DNA of 64,000 nucleotides from Phaffia rhodozyma. Taxonomy: Eukaryota; Basidiomycota; Tremellomycetes; Cystofilobasidiales; Mrakiaceae. Location: NCBI GenBank assembly GCA_014706385.1, contig JACGZH010000007.1:1495501-1559500 (forward strand), given 5' to 3'. The translations under genes and the position numbers were made by a program. The first letter of the stretch is position 1, and each line of letters starts with the position of its first letter. Shown in pieces: positions 23,813-35,404 of the stretch. The notes under the pieces are model-generated. The model saw only the letters and a program-made list of their open reading frames with translations, was not told where the DNA came from and did not search any database.

Positions 23813-25250
23813 TTAGAACTTGTATGGCTTGTTTCCGACCTCGAACCCATACCGTCCTCTCTCAAGCTCAACCTCCCTGATGTGCCTCAACCCACGACCC
23901 TTATCCTGCGATCGAGCGGAACCTCCCAAACCATCTCCCAAACCAGGCGCCCGAGCCTGATGAAGCAATGACGGAAAGATTATGAACCACAAAGAAAAAA
24001 ACGAAAGCGTCAGCTACCAGGTCCTTTTTTCCCGTATTTGGTGAATCACTATGAGAAGAAAAACATCAAAGAAGAAACGCACCCCTCCCTGAAGAAGTAA
24101 AGCAGCGGCCTTGATGGTCTGCATCTGATTCGTACTTCCGTAGAGCTTAGCGGATACATCTTTGATACCACAGGCGGTGAATATCCTGTGCAGCACGGGG
24201 GAACATCGAAGTCCAAAGCCTGATGGAAAGAAACGGACGAAAAGTTGGAGGAAGAATGACGATGAGTTATTCAAGCTAAGAAGGACGATCTTGATCGGAA
24301 AAGATGAGGAGAGAGGAGAGAGAGAGAAAACGAACCAGGCGGACGAGCCCTCATCTGGATTCTCACACCTCCGAGCTTGATGGACATGTCCTGGCCGTCA
24401 CCCCAGACGGTCCTGTTTTGGTATCTGCATACAGTGTCCAAGTTTTTTAAAGCTGGAAGGTCGATCGAAGAATGATGGTCAGTGAATACGAGAGACAAGA
24501 ACCTTTCTCCATTTTATCCTTCCTTTCTATGGCTGCAAGATGATGAACGAGACATACCGGCTGCATAGGACTGTTCAACGGCTTTCGCACTGATGGGGCT
24601 CTTTCCCTGACCAACTCCAAGAAGACCGGTATCAGGGCAGCCGACGACAGTCATGACAAAGTGCTTGGCTACTCGACCACCTTTGGTCATGTTGACGACT
24701 CGCTTCTGGGACATTGTGAACCTGCATAGGTTATCGATTCGCTTGAAATCCAATCCGACCATCTTGGAAAGGACTTCCTTCTGGACGAGCTTGTCATCGG
24801 CTGCCGAGCCCTGTTTGGGGAATCGTTGAGGGATGATCGGTGGGTCGTTGGCGATGACCTGACCTTGTTGAAGGGACGGATCTTGGGCTGTATAAAGATT
24901 TGGGGAAAAAAGACAGCAGAACGAAGCAGGTTGAGTTGACATGGCAGAGAGAAGAGAGGGGAGCCAGAACTCGCACAACATCGTTCGTGATCTTCCTAAA
25001 GATCTCTATCAAGGTGAACAAACTCACGGATATCAAGGAAGTTGTCCCACTTCGCCAACGGATGCACGTAGTTCGAAGGAAGGTCGGCCGGGTGCTGATC
25101 CGAGAGCGGTCTCAGCGGCTCGTACGGCAGAACAGGAAACGGCTGGGCTGATTTGGCTCGAACAGAATGCTTTATGATCGAACTAGCCGACCGGGACTTG
25201 ATAGCTGCCGATCTGAGAGCCTGGAAAGGAAGAAACGACGACGGTCGCAT
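23813..25250 (-). CDS. MRPS5: Mitochondrial small-subunit ribosomal protein uS5m
   Basis: Five exons: 25250-25028, 24887-24558, 24452-24336, 24219-24083, 23956-23813; 316 residues. The first 35 residues are rich in Arg, Ser and Ala without acidic residues, a typical mitochondrial presequence. The S5 N-terminal double-stranded-RNA-binding fold follows (R-V-V-N-M-T-K-G-G-R-V and T-V-V-G-C-P-D-T-G-L-L-G-V-G-Q-G-K), then the S5 C-terminal domain (G-I-K-D-V-S-A-K-L-Y-G-S-T-N). uS5 sits at the mRNA entry side of the small subunit. A mitochondrial rather than cytosolic assignment follows from the presequence and the bacterial-type spacing. Divergent from VPS53 across a 424-bp gap. Confidence 0.92.
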
Positions 25251-25674
25251 GGTCTATGTCGGTGAGTGTGAGTGGTGGATGGAAGGGAAAAGAAAAAAGA
25301 GTCTATACGGCGATCAGCAAAAAGACTACAAACGGTCACTATGAAATTGTCCGAATTCTGTAGTAGCTTTCACAATCAACATCTTATGGCCTCGCCCACG
25401 AAAGCGCATCGTCCGGATCGAATAGATACACATCCTCAGTACACCCAGGTGAAGCCTTCAAACAGGCTTCGTCTCTTGGCATCCTCGCTTGTTCTCTCGC
25501 CTGAATTAAGGAGCAGAAATCAGGCAAACAAAGAGGGATAGCGTGTGATCGAGGATGGCTCTGTATCAGGATGTCCGGTTTTGTAGTCTTTTTGGCTCAA
25601 AGTCCTAATGCGGATCGTAATACCAAATCCTAGTGTTTCCTCGACGAGCGTTCTACCTTGCTTCCTCCATCCAC

Positions 25675-26714
25675 ATGGACCATACACACATCATGAGTGA
25701 CGACCAGGATCTCATCAACACACTCAATCAGCTGCTTCCTAATGGCAAGTCCAGGTCTGCTTCTGATGTCTTGGTGGACTTTGTTCCGGTGTCTGCTTCC
25801 TTCCGGGTCTCTCCTTTATAGTCAAAAGCTCGGTTCATCGTTCAGAAAAGCTAACCATCTCGTTCTTTTACTTTGGTTTCCCGCTCGATCCGTTCACTCG
25901 TCTTCCTTCTCTCTCTCCCTCTCTCTTTTGCTGGAGGACTCTCTTTTGCCTTTTGCTGTTGATTCAGAACAAGCACTCCAAAAGGCTCACCTCATCCAAG
26001 CTTCACTCAGAACCCAGCTCCGACAGACCAGAGATGAGATCGCTCATCTGTTGACCGAGCTCAAAAAGGACCAGAGCAAGGAGCGCATTCAGATCGTCCA
26101 ATCTCTCATCGCCGTGAGCCTCGTTCTTTTCCATCTCTTCTTACAGTTCTTCTGTCTCGATAGACCAACTCGGTTGTCTAAACATGTATCTCACGTTTCT
26201 GTTCTCATCTTTGGCTTCTCTTCCGTTCCTCTACCGCAGGAACTGTTGCTTCAGACGAGTCGGATCAAAGAGAAGGCGCTCGAGTCAGAGACCATCGTTC
26301 GAGATATCACACGCGACATCCAGAGTCTCGATCGTGGCAAGAAGAACCTCGTCCAGACCGTCACCGTTCTCAGGCAGCTCGGACATCTCGTCAAAGCGCT
26401 CGACCGGTTGGACGCGTTGATCCCGACCAAACGCTACAAGGACATCGCCGACGCGCTTTCTGTTCGCTCGCTTTCTTATTTCTCTCGTTTCTGCTTCCAC
26501 TTACGCACTTCCATGCTTATTGCTTGGCATATCTTCATACACGCATACAAACGCACAATCCTCTTTTCATCGCAGACGGTCAAAGAATACGCAAGCTCGT
26601 TCAGACCATATGCGACCGTTGATGAAGTGGCTAAACTCCAGAAGGCTGCAGCAGAGAAGCAGGCCATCTGCAGAACGATGGTCTCTGAAGAGTTCGAGAA
26701 CTTGTAAGTCACCT

Positions 26715-26771
<57 letters not shown>

Positions 26772-29700
26772 CCTCTCTCTCTTTCTCCCTCTCTGATGCT
26801 CGACCTGACCTCCTGATATAATCTTGCCTCCATCATGTTCCTTCCACAGCTTCGTACCACCTCCCTCGTCAACAACTGATCCCAGCTCGGTCCCACCGAG
26901 CGCAACCATTGCTGTAGTCGCCTCGGCGTGCCATGTGGTGGACGTTCTGGGGAGTGATGTCAGAAGCATGCTGCTAGACAGATACTGTACTCTTGAGCTA
27001 AGAGAATACAGACGCATATTCAGATCCACCGATGAGGTCTGTATATCTCTCTTCTTTACAAGTACTGCACATCGTCTGACCATCGAAAAACACGGCAATC
27101 AACAAACAGGCAGGTCAACTCGACAACATCAATCGCCGATACGCCTATCTCCGGCGCATTCTCAAATCTCACGAAGAAGAACGCGAGCCTGCGTTCCCCA
27201 AAGAATGGAAAGTCGGAGCTTACTTGGTCGCTCGATTTGCAGAAGTTACCAGGTGACTTTCTTTTTCTCGTCTCCCACACATATCGTACCTTGACAATTC
27301 GAGGCTTCCGATCACTTCAGCTGATGTGTCTATCCGCCACATCGTTCTCCTTCCGAAAATCAGCCAGGATCTCCGAAACGTACTATCCAAAAAGACGCCT
27401 GGTTCTGTCACCCTTCTCCTCGAGGCCCTTCAGTTTACCCTAGATTTCGAGGCACAAATGAGTTCGAAATTCAACATGACAGTAAGCATATTCGGACTTT
27501 TACTCTCCTTGGACACACAACCTGTCTTGCTAAATATCAAACCATATTCACCCAACCCTTAGTTTCAACAGATTGTCTCAGACGTCCTCCCCAGCTCAAC
27601 ATACCAAGTCACGAGCGAGCCAATATCCAAAGTTTTCGATCCATACCTATCACTCTTCATCGAAGCACAAGACAAGTAGGTGTTCTGATCACCTCCATTC
27701 ATCCATCCTCTAATCCATCACACGCCTCTCATTTTTGTATTTGATCCTTCCGCGACCCAAATAGAGCTATTTCAGACCTTCTTCAGCCCTCTCGAGGACC
27801 TAGATCTCGAGCTTCCCTTGAGCTCGCTAATCCGAGGGCATCAACATCTTCCAGAGATGGTCAAGGTGATAAAGAAGCAGACGAAGAGCACAAGCCTAAA
27901 GTGCTTGGATCATCCACCGAGCTCTTCTACTTTTATGGAAAAACACTCGAGCAATTTGCTCGTTTCAGGTATGTTCCTCTAATCTCTCTATGCTTTTCTT
28001 CACTTAAACACGTGTGCTTGTCTAAAATGTCGTTGGAATCGCTTGGGGCCATGATATCTATAGTTGTGGTGCACCCATGAGAGATCTTGTCAACGTCTTC
28101 AAGAAATATCTCAAAATCTACGCTGGTTCGTATGTTTTCTCATCACTGCAGAGTACATGAATTGTGACATACTAACATGGATATCAACTTTCGTTTACCC
28201 CAATCAATCAGAGGACGTCCTTCTTGCCAGTTTGAAAAGGTATCTTGTCCCTTCCTCTGATTCTCGATGAAAATGTGAAGCCTTACGACACCCCCTTTTT
28301 TTTCCCTAAAGAGAGCCCATGTCACGTCGATCAGCTGATCGAAAGTCTATGGAAGGGCGATTCAATGCGTATGAATTCAAGAATATCTGTCTTGTACTCA
28401 ACACTGCAGAATACTGCCATACCACAGCGGCGCAGGTAATGTTCTTTACTTTTCTTTTGCTTTTTGCATACATCATCAGTCGGTATAGAAAAGTTTAATT
28501 CATTCCCTTTCTTTATTCATTCCCCCTTTTCTGTTATTGGGAATTGCATTAGTTGGAAGAGATGAGTCGAGACAAGATCGAGGTTGGTCTTAGGGATGAA
28601 GTTTCGTTTCAAGAAGAGAAAGACCTATTCATCTCGTGAGTCATTTTTACATTCAGAACTCACCTTCAATCTCTGACCATCATCACCCATCCACCGTGTC
28701 TGCGCTATAGAGTGATTACCACTTCTCTTCTCTCACTCTTACGAGAGGTCGAGACCACGATCGACCCAATCACCTCTCAGATTGCCAGGCTGCCTTCTTG
28801 GAACACAATGGAGAACGTTTCTGGACCGTCAAATTATGTTCAGGATCTATGTAACGCAGTGGATGATGTTGGAGACGTCGTTAGAGAAGGACTCGAGGGA
28901 AAGAAATACCTTCGAAACTTTTGCGATAAGGCTGTTGGGTAAGCGCTTTTCTTTTCTTTTTCTTTAAAAGCAGGGTATGGATCTACTTGAACAACGTCAT
29001 TGGGTGTCATCGAACAGGGTCGTCATGATTCGATTGGTAGCTGCTGTTGTGAGAAGTCGGCCAATTAAAAAGATCGGTGCCGAACAAGTAGGTCATTTGT
29101 CATCTGAAGATCATACTTAAGATCGTGTCTTACGTTGAGGTCCTTTGCCATGTCTGTTTCAAGCTTCTACTCGATTTCTCATTGATAAAGAAAAGTCTGA
29201 TGGACCTACCCAAATTTCTACGCGATGATGCTCGTAGTATCTCGTATGTTCCACCTTGACCCTTTTCTTGGCTATGAATTTAATCACGTTGACAAAGACA
29301 TACCTCTCCTCTGTTATATTTTCAAATTTTGTAGGTCTTACCAAAGACATGTTCAGAATATCACAAGCCCTTTTGAAACGCTTCTCAAGGTGATCTTGGC
29401 CCCTGAATCGCCGCCGGAAGGATTCGTTCAAAACTTCCTCCTTCTGGTCGGCAGCTCATCTTTCAACGACTTCCAAAAGGTAAGCGATCCCTCTTTGTTC
29501 GACTTCAACATGTATGTCTTATGGACCATAACCGGGCGTGCCTCTCGATCACATATAGATTCTGGATCTCAAAGGGACATCTAGGAAAGATCAGAGCCAC
29601 TTGCTCGATATCTTTGTCTCGGTAGTATCGGTCAAAGATGATCTTCAGGATTCATCGTTCTTGACAACGATGGACATGGATATCTCGGCGCCTGTACCTT

Positions 29701-29996
29701 CGATACTTTCCAATGCTTCTGCTGCCGGTTAGTCTTGCTTACCTTTCTTCTTTCTTCTCTCCCTTTTCTGTTTCGCTATGTGCCTATTCAAATACCCTGG
29801 TTATCGCCTGATCACGTCTTCTTTCATTTCTGGATGGATGTACTTAGATCGCGCTCTGTTGTTCCCGACAGGAAATTCCTCTGCCTTTGGTGATTCTCGA
29901 GGATCATCAAATGGGAACGATGGTGGGCCGGGTACGGGTGTTGGTGGTCGATCATTTGCATTTTTTAGGAGTCTGACTGCCAGACGGGATAACTAG
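25675..29996 (+). CDS. VPS53: GARP/EARP complex subunit Vps53
   Basis: Nineteen exons: 25675-25744, 25968-26113, 26240-26461, 26576-26703, 26850-27036, 27110-27252, 27304-27481, 27572-27675, 27765-27968, 28064-28125, 28212-28239, 28312-28435, 28553-28635, 28711-28938, 29018-29087, 29164-29243, 29335-29479, 29559-29727, 29872-29996; 831 residues. The N terminus contains the family signature L-L-P-N-E-Q-A-L, then long coiled-coil helices (Q-A-S-L-R-T-Q-L and L-D-R-G-K-K-N-L). The middle has F-Y-F-Y-G-K-T-L-E-Q and C-L-V-L-N-T-A-E-Y-C. Vps53 with Vps51, Vps52 and Vps54 tethers endosome-derived vesicles at the trans-Golgi. Exon 1 ends in a GC donor (GCAAGT) instead of GT; the join is forced by the conserved N-E-Q. 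Several acceptors are AAG or GAG. The last exon could instead start at 29848, adding 8 residues. An alternative start is the second ATG at 25693. Confidence 0.92.
26718..26770. repeat. (CT)n microsatellite in VPS53 intron 4
   Basis: About 23 CT units followed by a T run, inside the intron 26704-26849. It lies between the donor and branch region, not at the acceptor. Confidence 0.9.
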
Positions 29997-30401
29997 ATTG
30001 TCCTTCAAGAGACGGCGATGTGATTCGTCTTGGAGGACTGACCGTATCTCGTGTGTTGTATCATAGTCTGTGCATATACCATCCTACTTGCCGATCTACG
30101 AGATCGTTTCATAACATGAGCCTAGCAGACACATAAAATATATATATATACGATATATACGATATATACGATATATACGACAAGAGAGAGAAGAGTGGAA
30201 AGACAGGATGACGAATGAATAGAAGAATAAAGAATGAAAGGAAACGCTACAATAGATAAACACAAGGATTCAGACGTATTTAAAAGGATAGAGATAGCAG
30301 AACGTCACGGTCTCGATAACTAACTAACTAACTAATTAGGACGAAGATACAGAAAGCCGATAGGTAGAAAAGGCAATACCAGAAAGAATGCGATCGTTTA
30401 A
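29997..30401. repeat. Convergent 3' flanks with TATATACGA repeat
   Basis: This gap separates the stop codons of VPS53 and RAD21. At about 30139-30181 a TATA-rich tract passes into four near-perfect copies of a 9-nt unit, TATATACGA. A CTAA tetranucleotide run follows at about 30320-30336. No gene is seen. Confidence 0.7.
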
Positions 30402-33170
30402 TCAAGCTACGCTGGCGCTGGCACTGATGCGCGATTGGGCGGCACGAGAAACGTTCTGGAACAGCGCTTCCTTCCCTTGTATCGAGATGTCGCCGTATGG
30501 TTCAGATTGACTGAGCTTGACTTTATCCTTTGTGCCAAGTACGAGGAGCTCAAAGAAGAACGCAGAGGCAACTCGGCGAGATACCTGTTATGTCCATCCA
30601 ATTGGAAAGGATGATAGCCAGGGTTGAGACGCGCCGTGTCAGTTTCAACCTCATGATATGGAATATGAGAAGTCTATCAGACAGAGAATAAAGATTTACG
30701 AACCCGTTCATTTGCAGCTTGGAAGCTAACGACCTTGTTTTCATCCAACCGATTGTTATCATCCGAAACTTTCAGTTGTTGTAATAACAGCTCGACTGCT
30801 CTTCCTTTCTCCCTCTCCCTCGCGCTCGTACTCTCTCCTTCCTCCGTCTCCGGGACACCTAGACTTCGAGTCAGACTGCCACCCCTGGAGCTTCGAGCTC
30901 TTCTCGCACCCCTGGCCAAGTCGGCCTCATCCACATCGGAGAACGCAACGGAACGAGCTCTCGACCCTGCTCTCGATCGATCATTTCTTAAAACTTCTTC
31001 CTCCTCGAAATCTCGTCCGAGAGATGATCCTCGAAGAGGGGCGAGATCATCGAACTGATCCAACGGGATCTCTTCGTCGTCCGCAAATGGAGGCCTTCCG
31101 TCGTCCTGCTGACCACCTCCAAAGTCCTGGAACATGAACTCGTCAGGAGCAACGTAGGGAGCTCGCTCGCCAGCAGCAAATATGCTGCTCGCTCGACCAC
31201 CTCGAGAGACCGAAGGAGCTCGGGATGAATCCCTTCTTCGACCGAGTTCGACCTCATCATCATCCTCACCTTCGGTAGTTCGCGCCCGTTTGGCGCCTTC
31301 GTCTCTTCCTTCTACTCCAGATCCTTCTCGCCTCCTCGTCAAGCCGCCCACAGAGAACATGAATAAACCTTCAAGTTGTCCGCCGAGGCCTTTGGGCCCA
31401 GCGTAAAAGAATGGCTCTCCGCCTTGGACTTGTCGAACAGGAAGGAAGTAGCCAGCCGGGTCTTTTCGAATAGATTGTAATGCGAGAACAGCGCTCGAAG
31501 CCGGGATGAACTTTTGGGGTCGGAGGATGGTGGAAAGGTCTCTGAGGGAAGCTCGAGCAGATTGAGAAGCGGTCGTCTGTGAACCAATTGGGAGACTCTC
31601 TGATTCGAGCTCGGTTGTGGCATCGACGATGATTCGAACAGTTTTCCTGCGCCTTACATCGTCGGCCGCTGTGTCCTGTCTGTTGGCAGCAGCAGCGATT
31701 TGAGCGGCTGTTCGAGGGGTCAAGTTACCTGCTATCGATGAGGTATGAAGCGAGCTCTCGAGAGTAGGAGTGGACAAGCGGGAGGCTGTATCAAGATGTA
31801 GAACAAAATATTGAGCAGTTAGAATGTCTCCTGCTTCCCGATTTGATGTTTAATGAGCAGGTAAGGCAAAAACACTCACAAGCTCTGCCCTCTCGTCCCA
31901 AACCAAGTTCGTTGAGCTCGTCCAGTCCTACCCCGAGACCCTCTCCATAATCATAATCCAACCCCTCGCCCATCAGCTGATCGTCTCCGCCCCGTCCGAG
32001 CCCGAACGGATCTTCCAGCTCTTCTCTGGGTGAACCAATATCCAATCCAAGGTCCATCGGTTCTGCCTCGAAATCCAATGGGTCCAACCCACTACCAAAC
32101 GGATCACGAATGATATCGCCCTCTCCACCAAGGATAGAAATATCTCCTCTTTGGCCACCGGTGACTGAACCACCGAACCGTGATCCCAATGACTCTCGAG
32201 CAGAACGGAGAGGCGCGGCGTCTCGGCCGTATTCAACGGCAGAAAGCGTCTCATCGGCATCATCGCCAACATCCAACTCTAGGTCGATATCGAAATCATG
32301 TGAGTTGAACCCATCGGAGGGTCCGACATCGAATGAGTAGTGCGATCGACGCGGGCCGGAGAAGGAGGAAACGGACAATGCGCCGGGTTCAGAGAGGTTA
32401 TTTAGAGGCGCAAAGAGGTCTGGGAGGGGAACGTTCCTATCAGGTTACGTTCGAGGTTCACAGATCAGACTTGTTGAGATGGATGAGAGAGAAAGCGGGT
32501 AGATTTGAGATGATGGAAGAGACGTACCAATCAAGGTCGAACCCAAACTCTGCTCCGCCATCTACCGTGATGTCGATGTTAGAAGCTGCGAGTTGGTCTT
32601 CTGGCAAGTCCACTAAGGACGGTCGAATTTGCTACACGACACGAAACTTGGCGTTAGTGGTTGTTTCTGCACTGGTCTGAGAACAGAAAACGCGTCCAAA
32701 CAGGAAGGAGGCGCGTACCATTTTCAGGGTGACCAAAGCCTCGGTGCAGTCATCCAACAGATACTTGGCTTTTCGAGAGTAAATTCTGCATACTCCGAGG
32801 AGTAGCTGGCCGGACAATCGAAGAGCCATAGGCTCCACCTGATCTCGAAGGATATCGTCTAGAAAGCATACATCACGAGGCAAGACGCGTAGCCAAGAAG
32901 CAGAACGGATAGTAAGTCTCGTTGAGCCATATCTTGACGAGATTCTTCATGTTGTCCCACTCATTCACTCGTGCACCGTCTCCAAACCCTGGCAAAGAGC
33001 AGACATGATGATATTTAGGGAAATCAAATAACATGCAGGTACTTACTGACACTCTGCTCAACATCTACACTCCCGACTTGCAGCTTCGTTAGCTTGGACT
33101 CCATATGGGCGGCCAGCCAAACCTTAGCCAGGGCCCCCTTCTTGTTGAGGATGAAATCCGAGTAGATCAT
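30402..33170 (-). CDS. RAD21: Cohesin kleisin subunit Rad21/Scc1/Mcd1
   Basis: Six exons: 33170-33047, 32858-32719, 32631-32528, 32436-31880, 31785-30704, 30584-30402; 729 residues. The N-terminal kleisin domain is unmistakable: [12 protein letters not shown], then [19 protein letters not shown] and [14 protein letters not shown]. The C-terminal winged helix (last 60 residues) has [14 protein letters not shown] and the closing Y-G-D-I-S-I. The acidic, Ser/Arg-rich centre is typical of the linker cut by separase; the best candidate site is V-E-Y-G-R at about residues 190-194 (32223-32237). Rad21 closes the Smc1-Smc3 ring. Length and N terminus favour mitotic Rad21 over Rec8, and the MCB elements upstream fit G1/S expression. 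An unused open stretch in intron 1 (about 32880-33010) was left out because it ends in a stop. Confidence 0.93.
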
Positions 33171-33504
33171 GTTCTCTCGGTCGGCTCGATACGTTCACAG
33201 AGATTTGTTGTGGTGTGATGTGGTGTGGTGTGGTGTAGTGTGTAGAGCGATAGTGATAAGAATATGTTCTAGCTGATAAAAAGAGACCTCTAAGCAAAGA
33301 AGGCAAGGGAAGGTCAAGAATGAGGGAAGGGGGAGGAAAAAGGGCTGGACTACTAGGAAGGCGATCAGTCCGTCAACCAAATCCGGAACGCGACGCGTCG
33401 TGTCTCTTTTCTGTTCGCGTGTCTTGACGCGTCGCGTGTACGCGTCCAGAGCCTGTCTCGGATGACGCGTCATCGGTTGGATACGTTCTCTTATAATTTA
33501 AACA
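33171..33504. promoter_or_regulatory. Bidirectional promoter with four MCB (ACGCGT) elements
   Basis: This 334-bp interval separates the start codons of RAD21 (minus) and the RCC1-like gene (plus). Perfect ACGCGT sites lie at 33393-33398, 33427-33432, 33440-33445 and 33465-33470. MCB elements bind MBF (Mbp1/Swi6) and drive G1/S transcription; RAD21/MCD1 is a classic MBF target. A GTGTG-type simple repeat lies at about 33212-33243. Confidence 0.75.
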
Positions 33505-34817
33505 ATGATCCTCGGACTGGGACTCAACACTGCTTTCACACTCAACGCTTCTCCATCTTCGTTCTTTTCTGTACCTACAGATCTTGGGCTGGAAGCCTAC
33601 GGTATACATGAGATAATTTGGACATCTTGGGGTGCTACCGTTGGCTTCGGTTCGCAAGCTTTTTATTTCATCAAATCGTTTCAGGAATTTTTCGTACTCA
33701 CTTTGGTTTCCTCCATCACGACACAGACCGATCGAGTCAAACGTACAAGATATGGGGCTACTCTCCTGTTGTGCACTACCATGGTCTCACCAAACCTCAG
33801 CGGATCGTTCTTCCTTCGGGCGTTCATCCAAAGACTTTCATAGGAACAGATAATCTTGAGGGCATCCTGGGCGAAGACGGTTACATCTACCTGCCATTAG
33901 AAAAAGAGGACAAAGAAGGATTTCTTTGGCAAAAACGAACTCAAGATAGTGGAGGATGGTTGGATATTGGGATGCTAGGTAGTGGTATATTGATCGGTCT
34001 TCATAGTTAGTGTCATCACGTCAAAGATCCGCCGTGAGGAGGTGCTCCATACGATCTGACTCCTGGCCCAACTTCAGGCTATGATACTAGTACCCCTATA
34101 TATTCCTCATCTCTGTCGACCCTGTGTAGCTCTGCCCCCTCGGCTTCGACTTCTTGTCAACCTGCCCATGTCCCAACGTTCAACCACGTACACCCCTCGC
34201 TATCTCATGCTCTACTGACGCCTTGTCTGCCGACTATCCATCCTCCCTACGCCCAAGGTTCGAACCTATACGCCCAACTTTCTCTATCGGGGTTGACCTA
34301 TTCGCATACACCCGTTCGACTTGAACAGTTCGACGGTCTCGGTCTAATCAAACTCTCCTCGGCAGGAGTCTACTCGAGTGGACTCACAGAGGCCGGATCG
34401 ATCTATGTCTGGGGAGGACGTTACGGCTGTTTAGATGACGCACTTGATGTCCCGCTTATCCAAAGTTTGCTTCATACCCAGCTTGCCGAGTCGACATCGA
34501 TAGGGAAGTCAAATGGGGCCTCAAAGCAAGAACTAGGTGCAGCAACACCGGCAGAGGAGGAGGAGGAAGAGATTGTAGATCATCTGATAACACCGTTTGG
34601 GGGAGTCCTTCTTGCACTCAGAAATGGGTTCGTCTTGGGATACAACTTTGACAAGGCGGACCTCATGCCAGCCTCCGGACAGGAAGTCTTTCGTGATACG
34701 AGAGGTGAATACGGTCGATCGGTTTGGAGTATCGTTTGGGACCCTAAGGATGGTCTAGAGGTAAAAAATATCCGAGTCGGCAGTGGTGGAAGTGCTATCT
34801 TCTTTGCAACGAGATAG
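33505..34817 (+). CDS. RCC1-repeat (beta-propeller) protein
   Basis: Three exons: 33505-33649, 33685-34005, 34078-34817; 401 residues. Several RCC1-like blades can be seen. The best is G-S-N-L-Y-A-Q-L, then S-H-T-P-V, then L-T-E-A-G-S-I-Y-V-W-G-G. An N-terminal blade begins at the start codon with G-L-G-L-N, and another includes K-I-W-G-Y. At this size it resembles small RCC1-like proteins such as yeast Ats1/Kti13, which works with Kti11 in wobble-uridine modification and diphthamide synthesis. That match rests on length and fold only. The blades are degenerate and it is too short for a full seven-bladed RCC1 exchange factor. Intron 1 is only 35 nt, the shortest in the window, so an alternative exon 1/2 junction is possible. 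It shares the MCB-containing promoter with RAD21. Confidence 0.7.
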
Positions 34818-35404
34818 CTACGAGATCTTGTTCTACTTCGTCACACAAATTAATTATCAATTAGATGTCTGAACAGAGTCAACTAAGCATGATGAACTAT
34901 CATGAAGAAAAAGACGAAGTGAGCAAAAGCATTGGAAATTCAAACAGTATCAAGTCAGAGTCAAAAAGGATTAAAGCGGAAGAAGAGAAGAAGACGTCAA
35001 AATGAACATGAAACCATTGCAGATAAGAAAAGAAAGAAAGAAAAAGGGAAAATAAGAAGAAGTAGGATGATTATAAGCACAGGGGATGAGGGGTACACGA
35101 TAAATCGAAACGAATAAGATGAGAAAGATGAAAGAAGAAACTCTCGGAAAAGACGGAAACTGTAGAGGGTTTTGTGTTTTCAATTCTGGAGAGGAGAAGA
35201 GGAACAGGACGCTCTGCTTCCGATCCGCACGTTCTGATGAATACAAGATACAGTTCTGTGACATTTGTTTTGAGCACAACAAGACGGTACAAAAAGAGAA
35301 GGAGTCTTTGCATCAGCCCAAGCTTGAAGAAAGGCGGATGTTACTCGATAACGTCCATACGAGCGAAGAACGATGTACGCACCTGAAACCCAAACAGGGG
35401 CTAC
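34818..35404. other. Convergent intergenic region, A/G-rich
   Basis: This lies between converging stop codons. The plus strand is strongly purine-rich from about 34900 to 35150. Short open frames here lack a coding look. No RNA gene is recognised. Confidence 0.35.

Noticed and set aside
32880..33010. Extra RAD21 exon in intron 1
   Set aside because: It is open but ends in a stop (32883-32881 area) and would interrupt the conserved kleisin domain; direct splicing of exon 1 to 32858 restores it.
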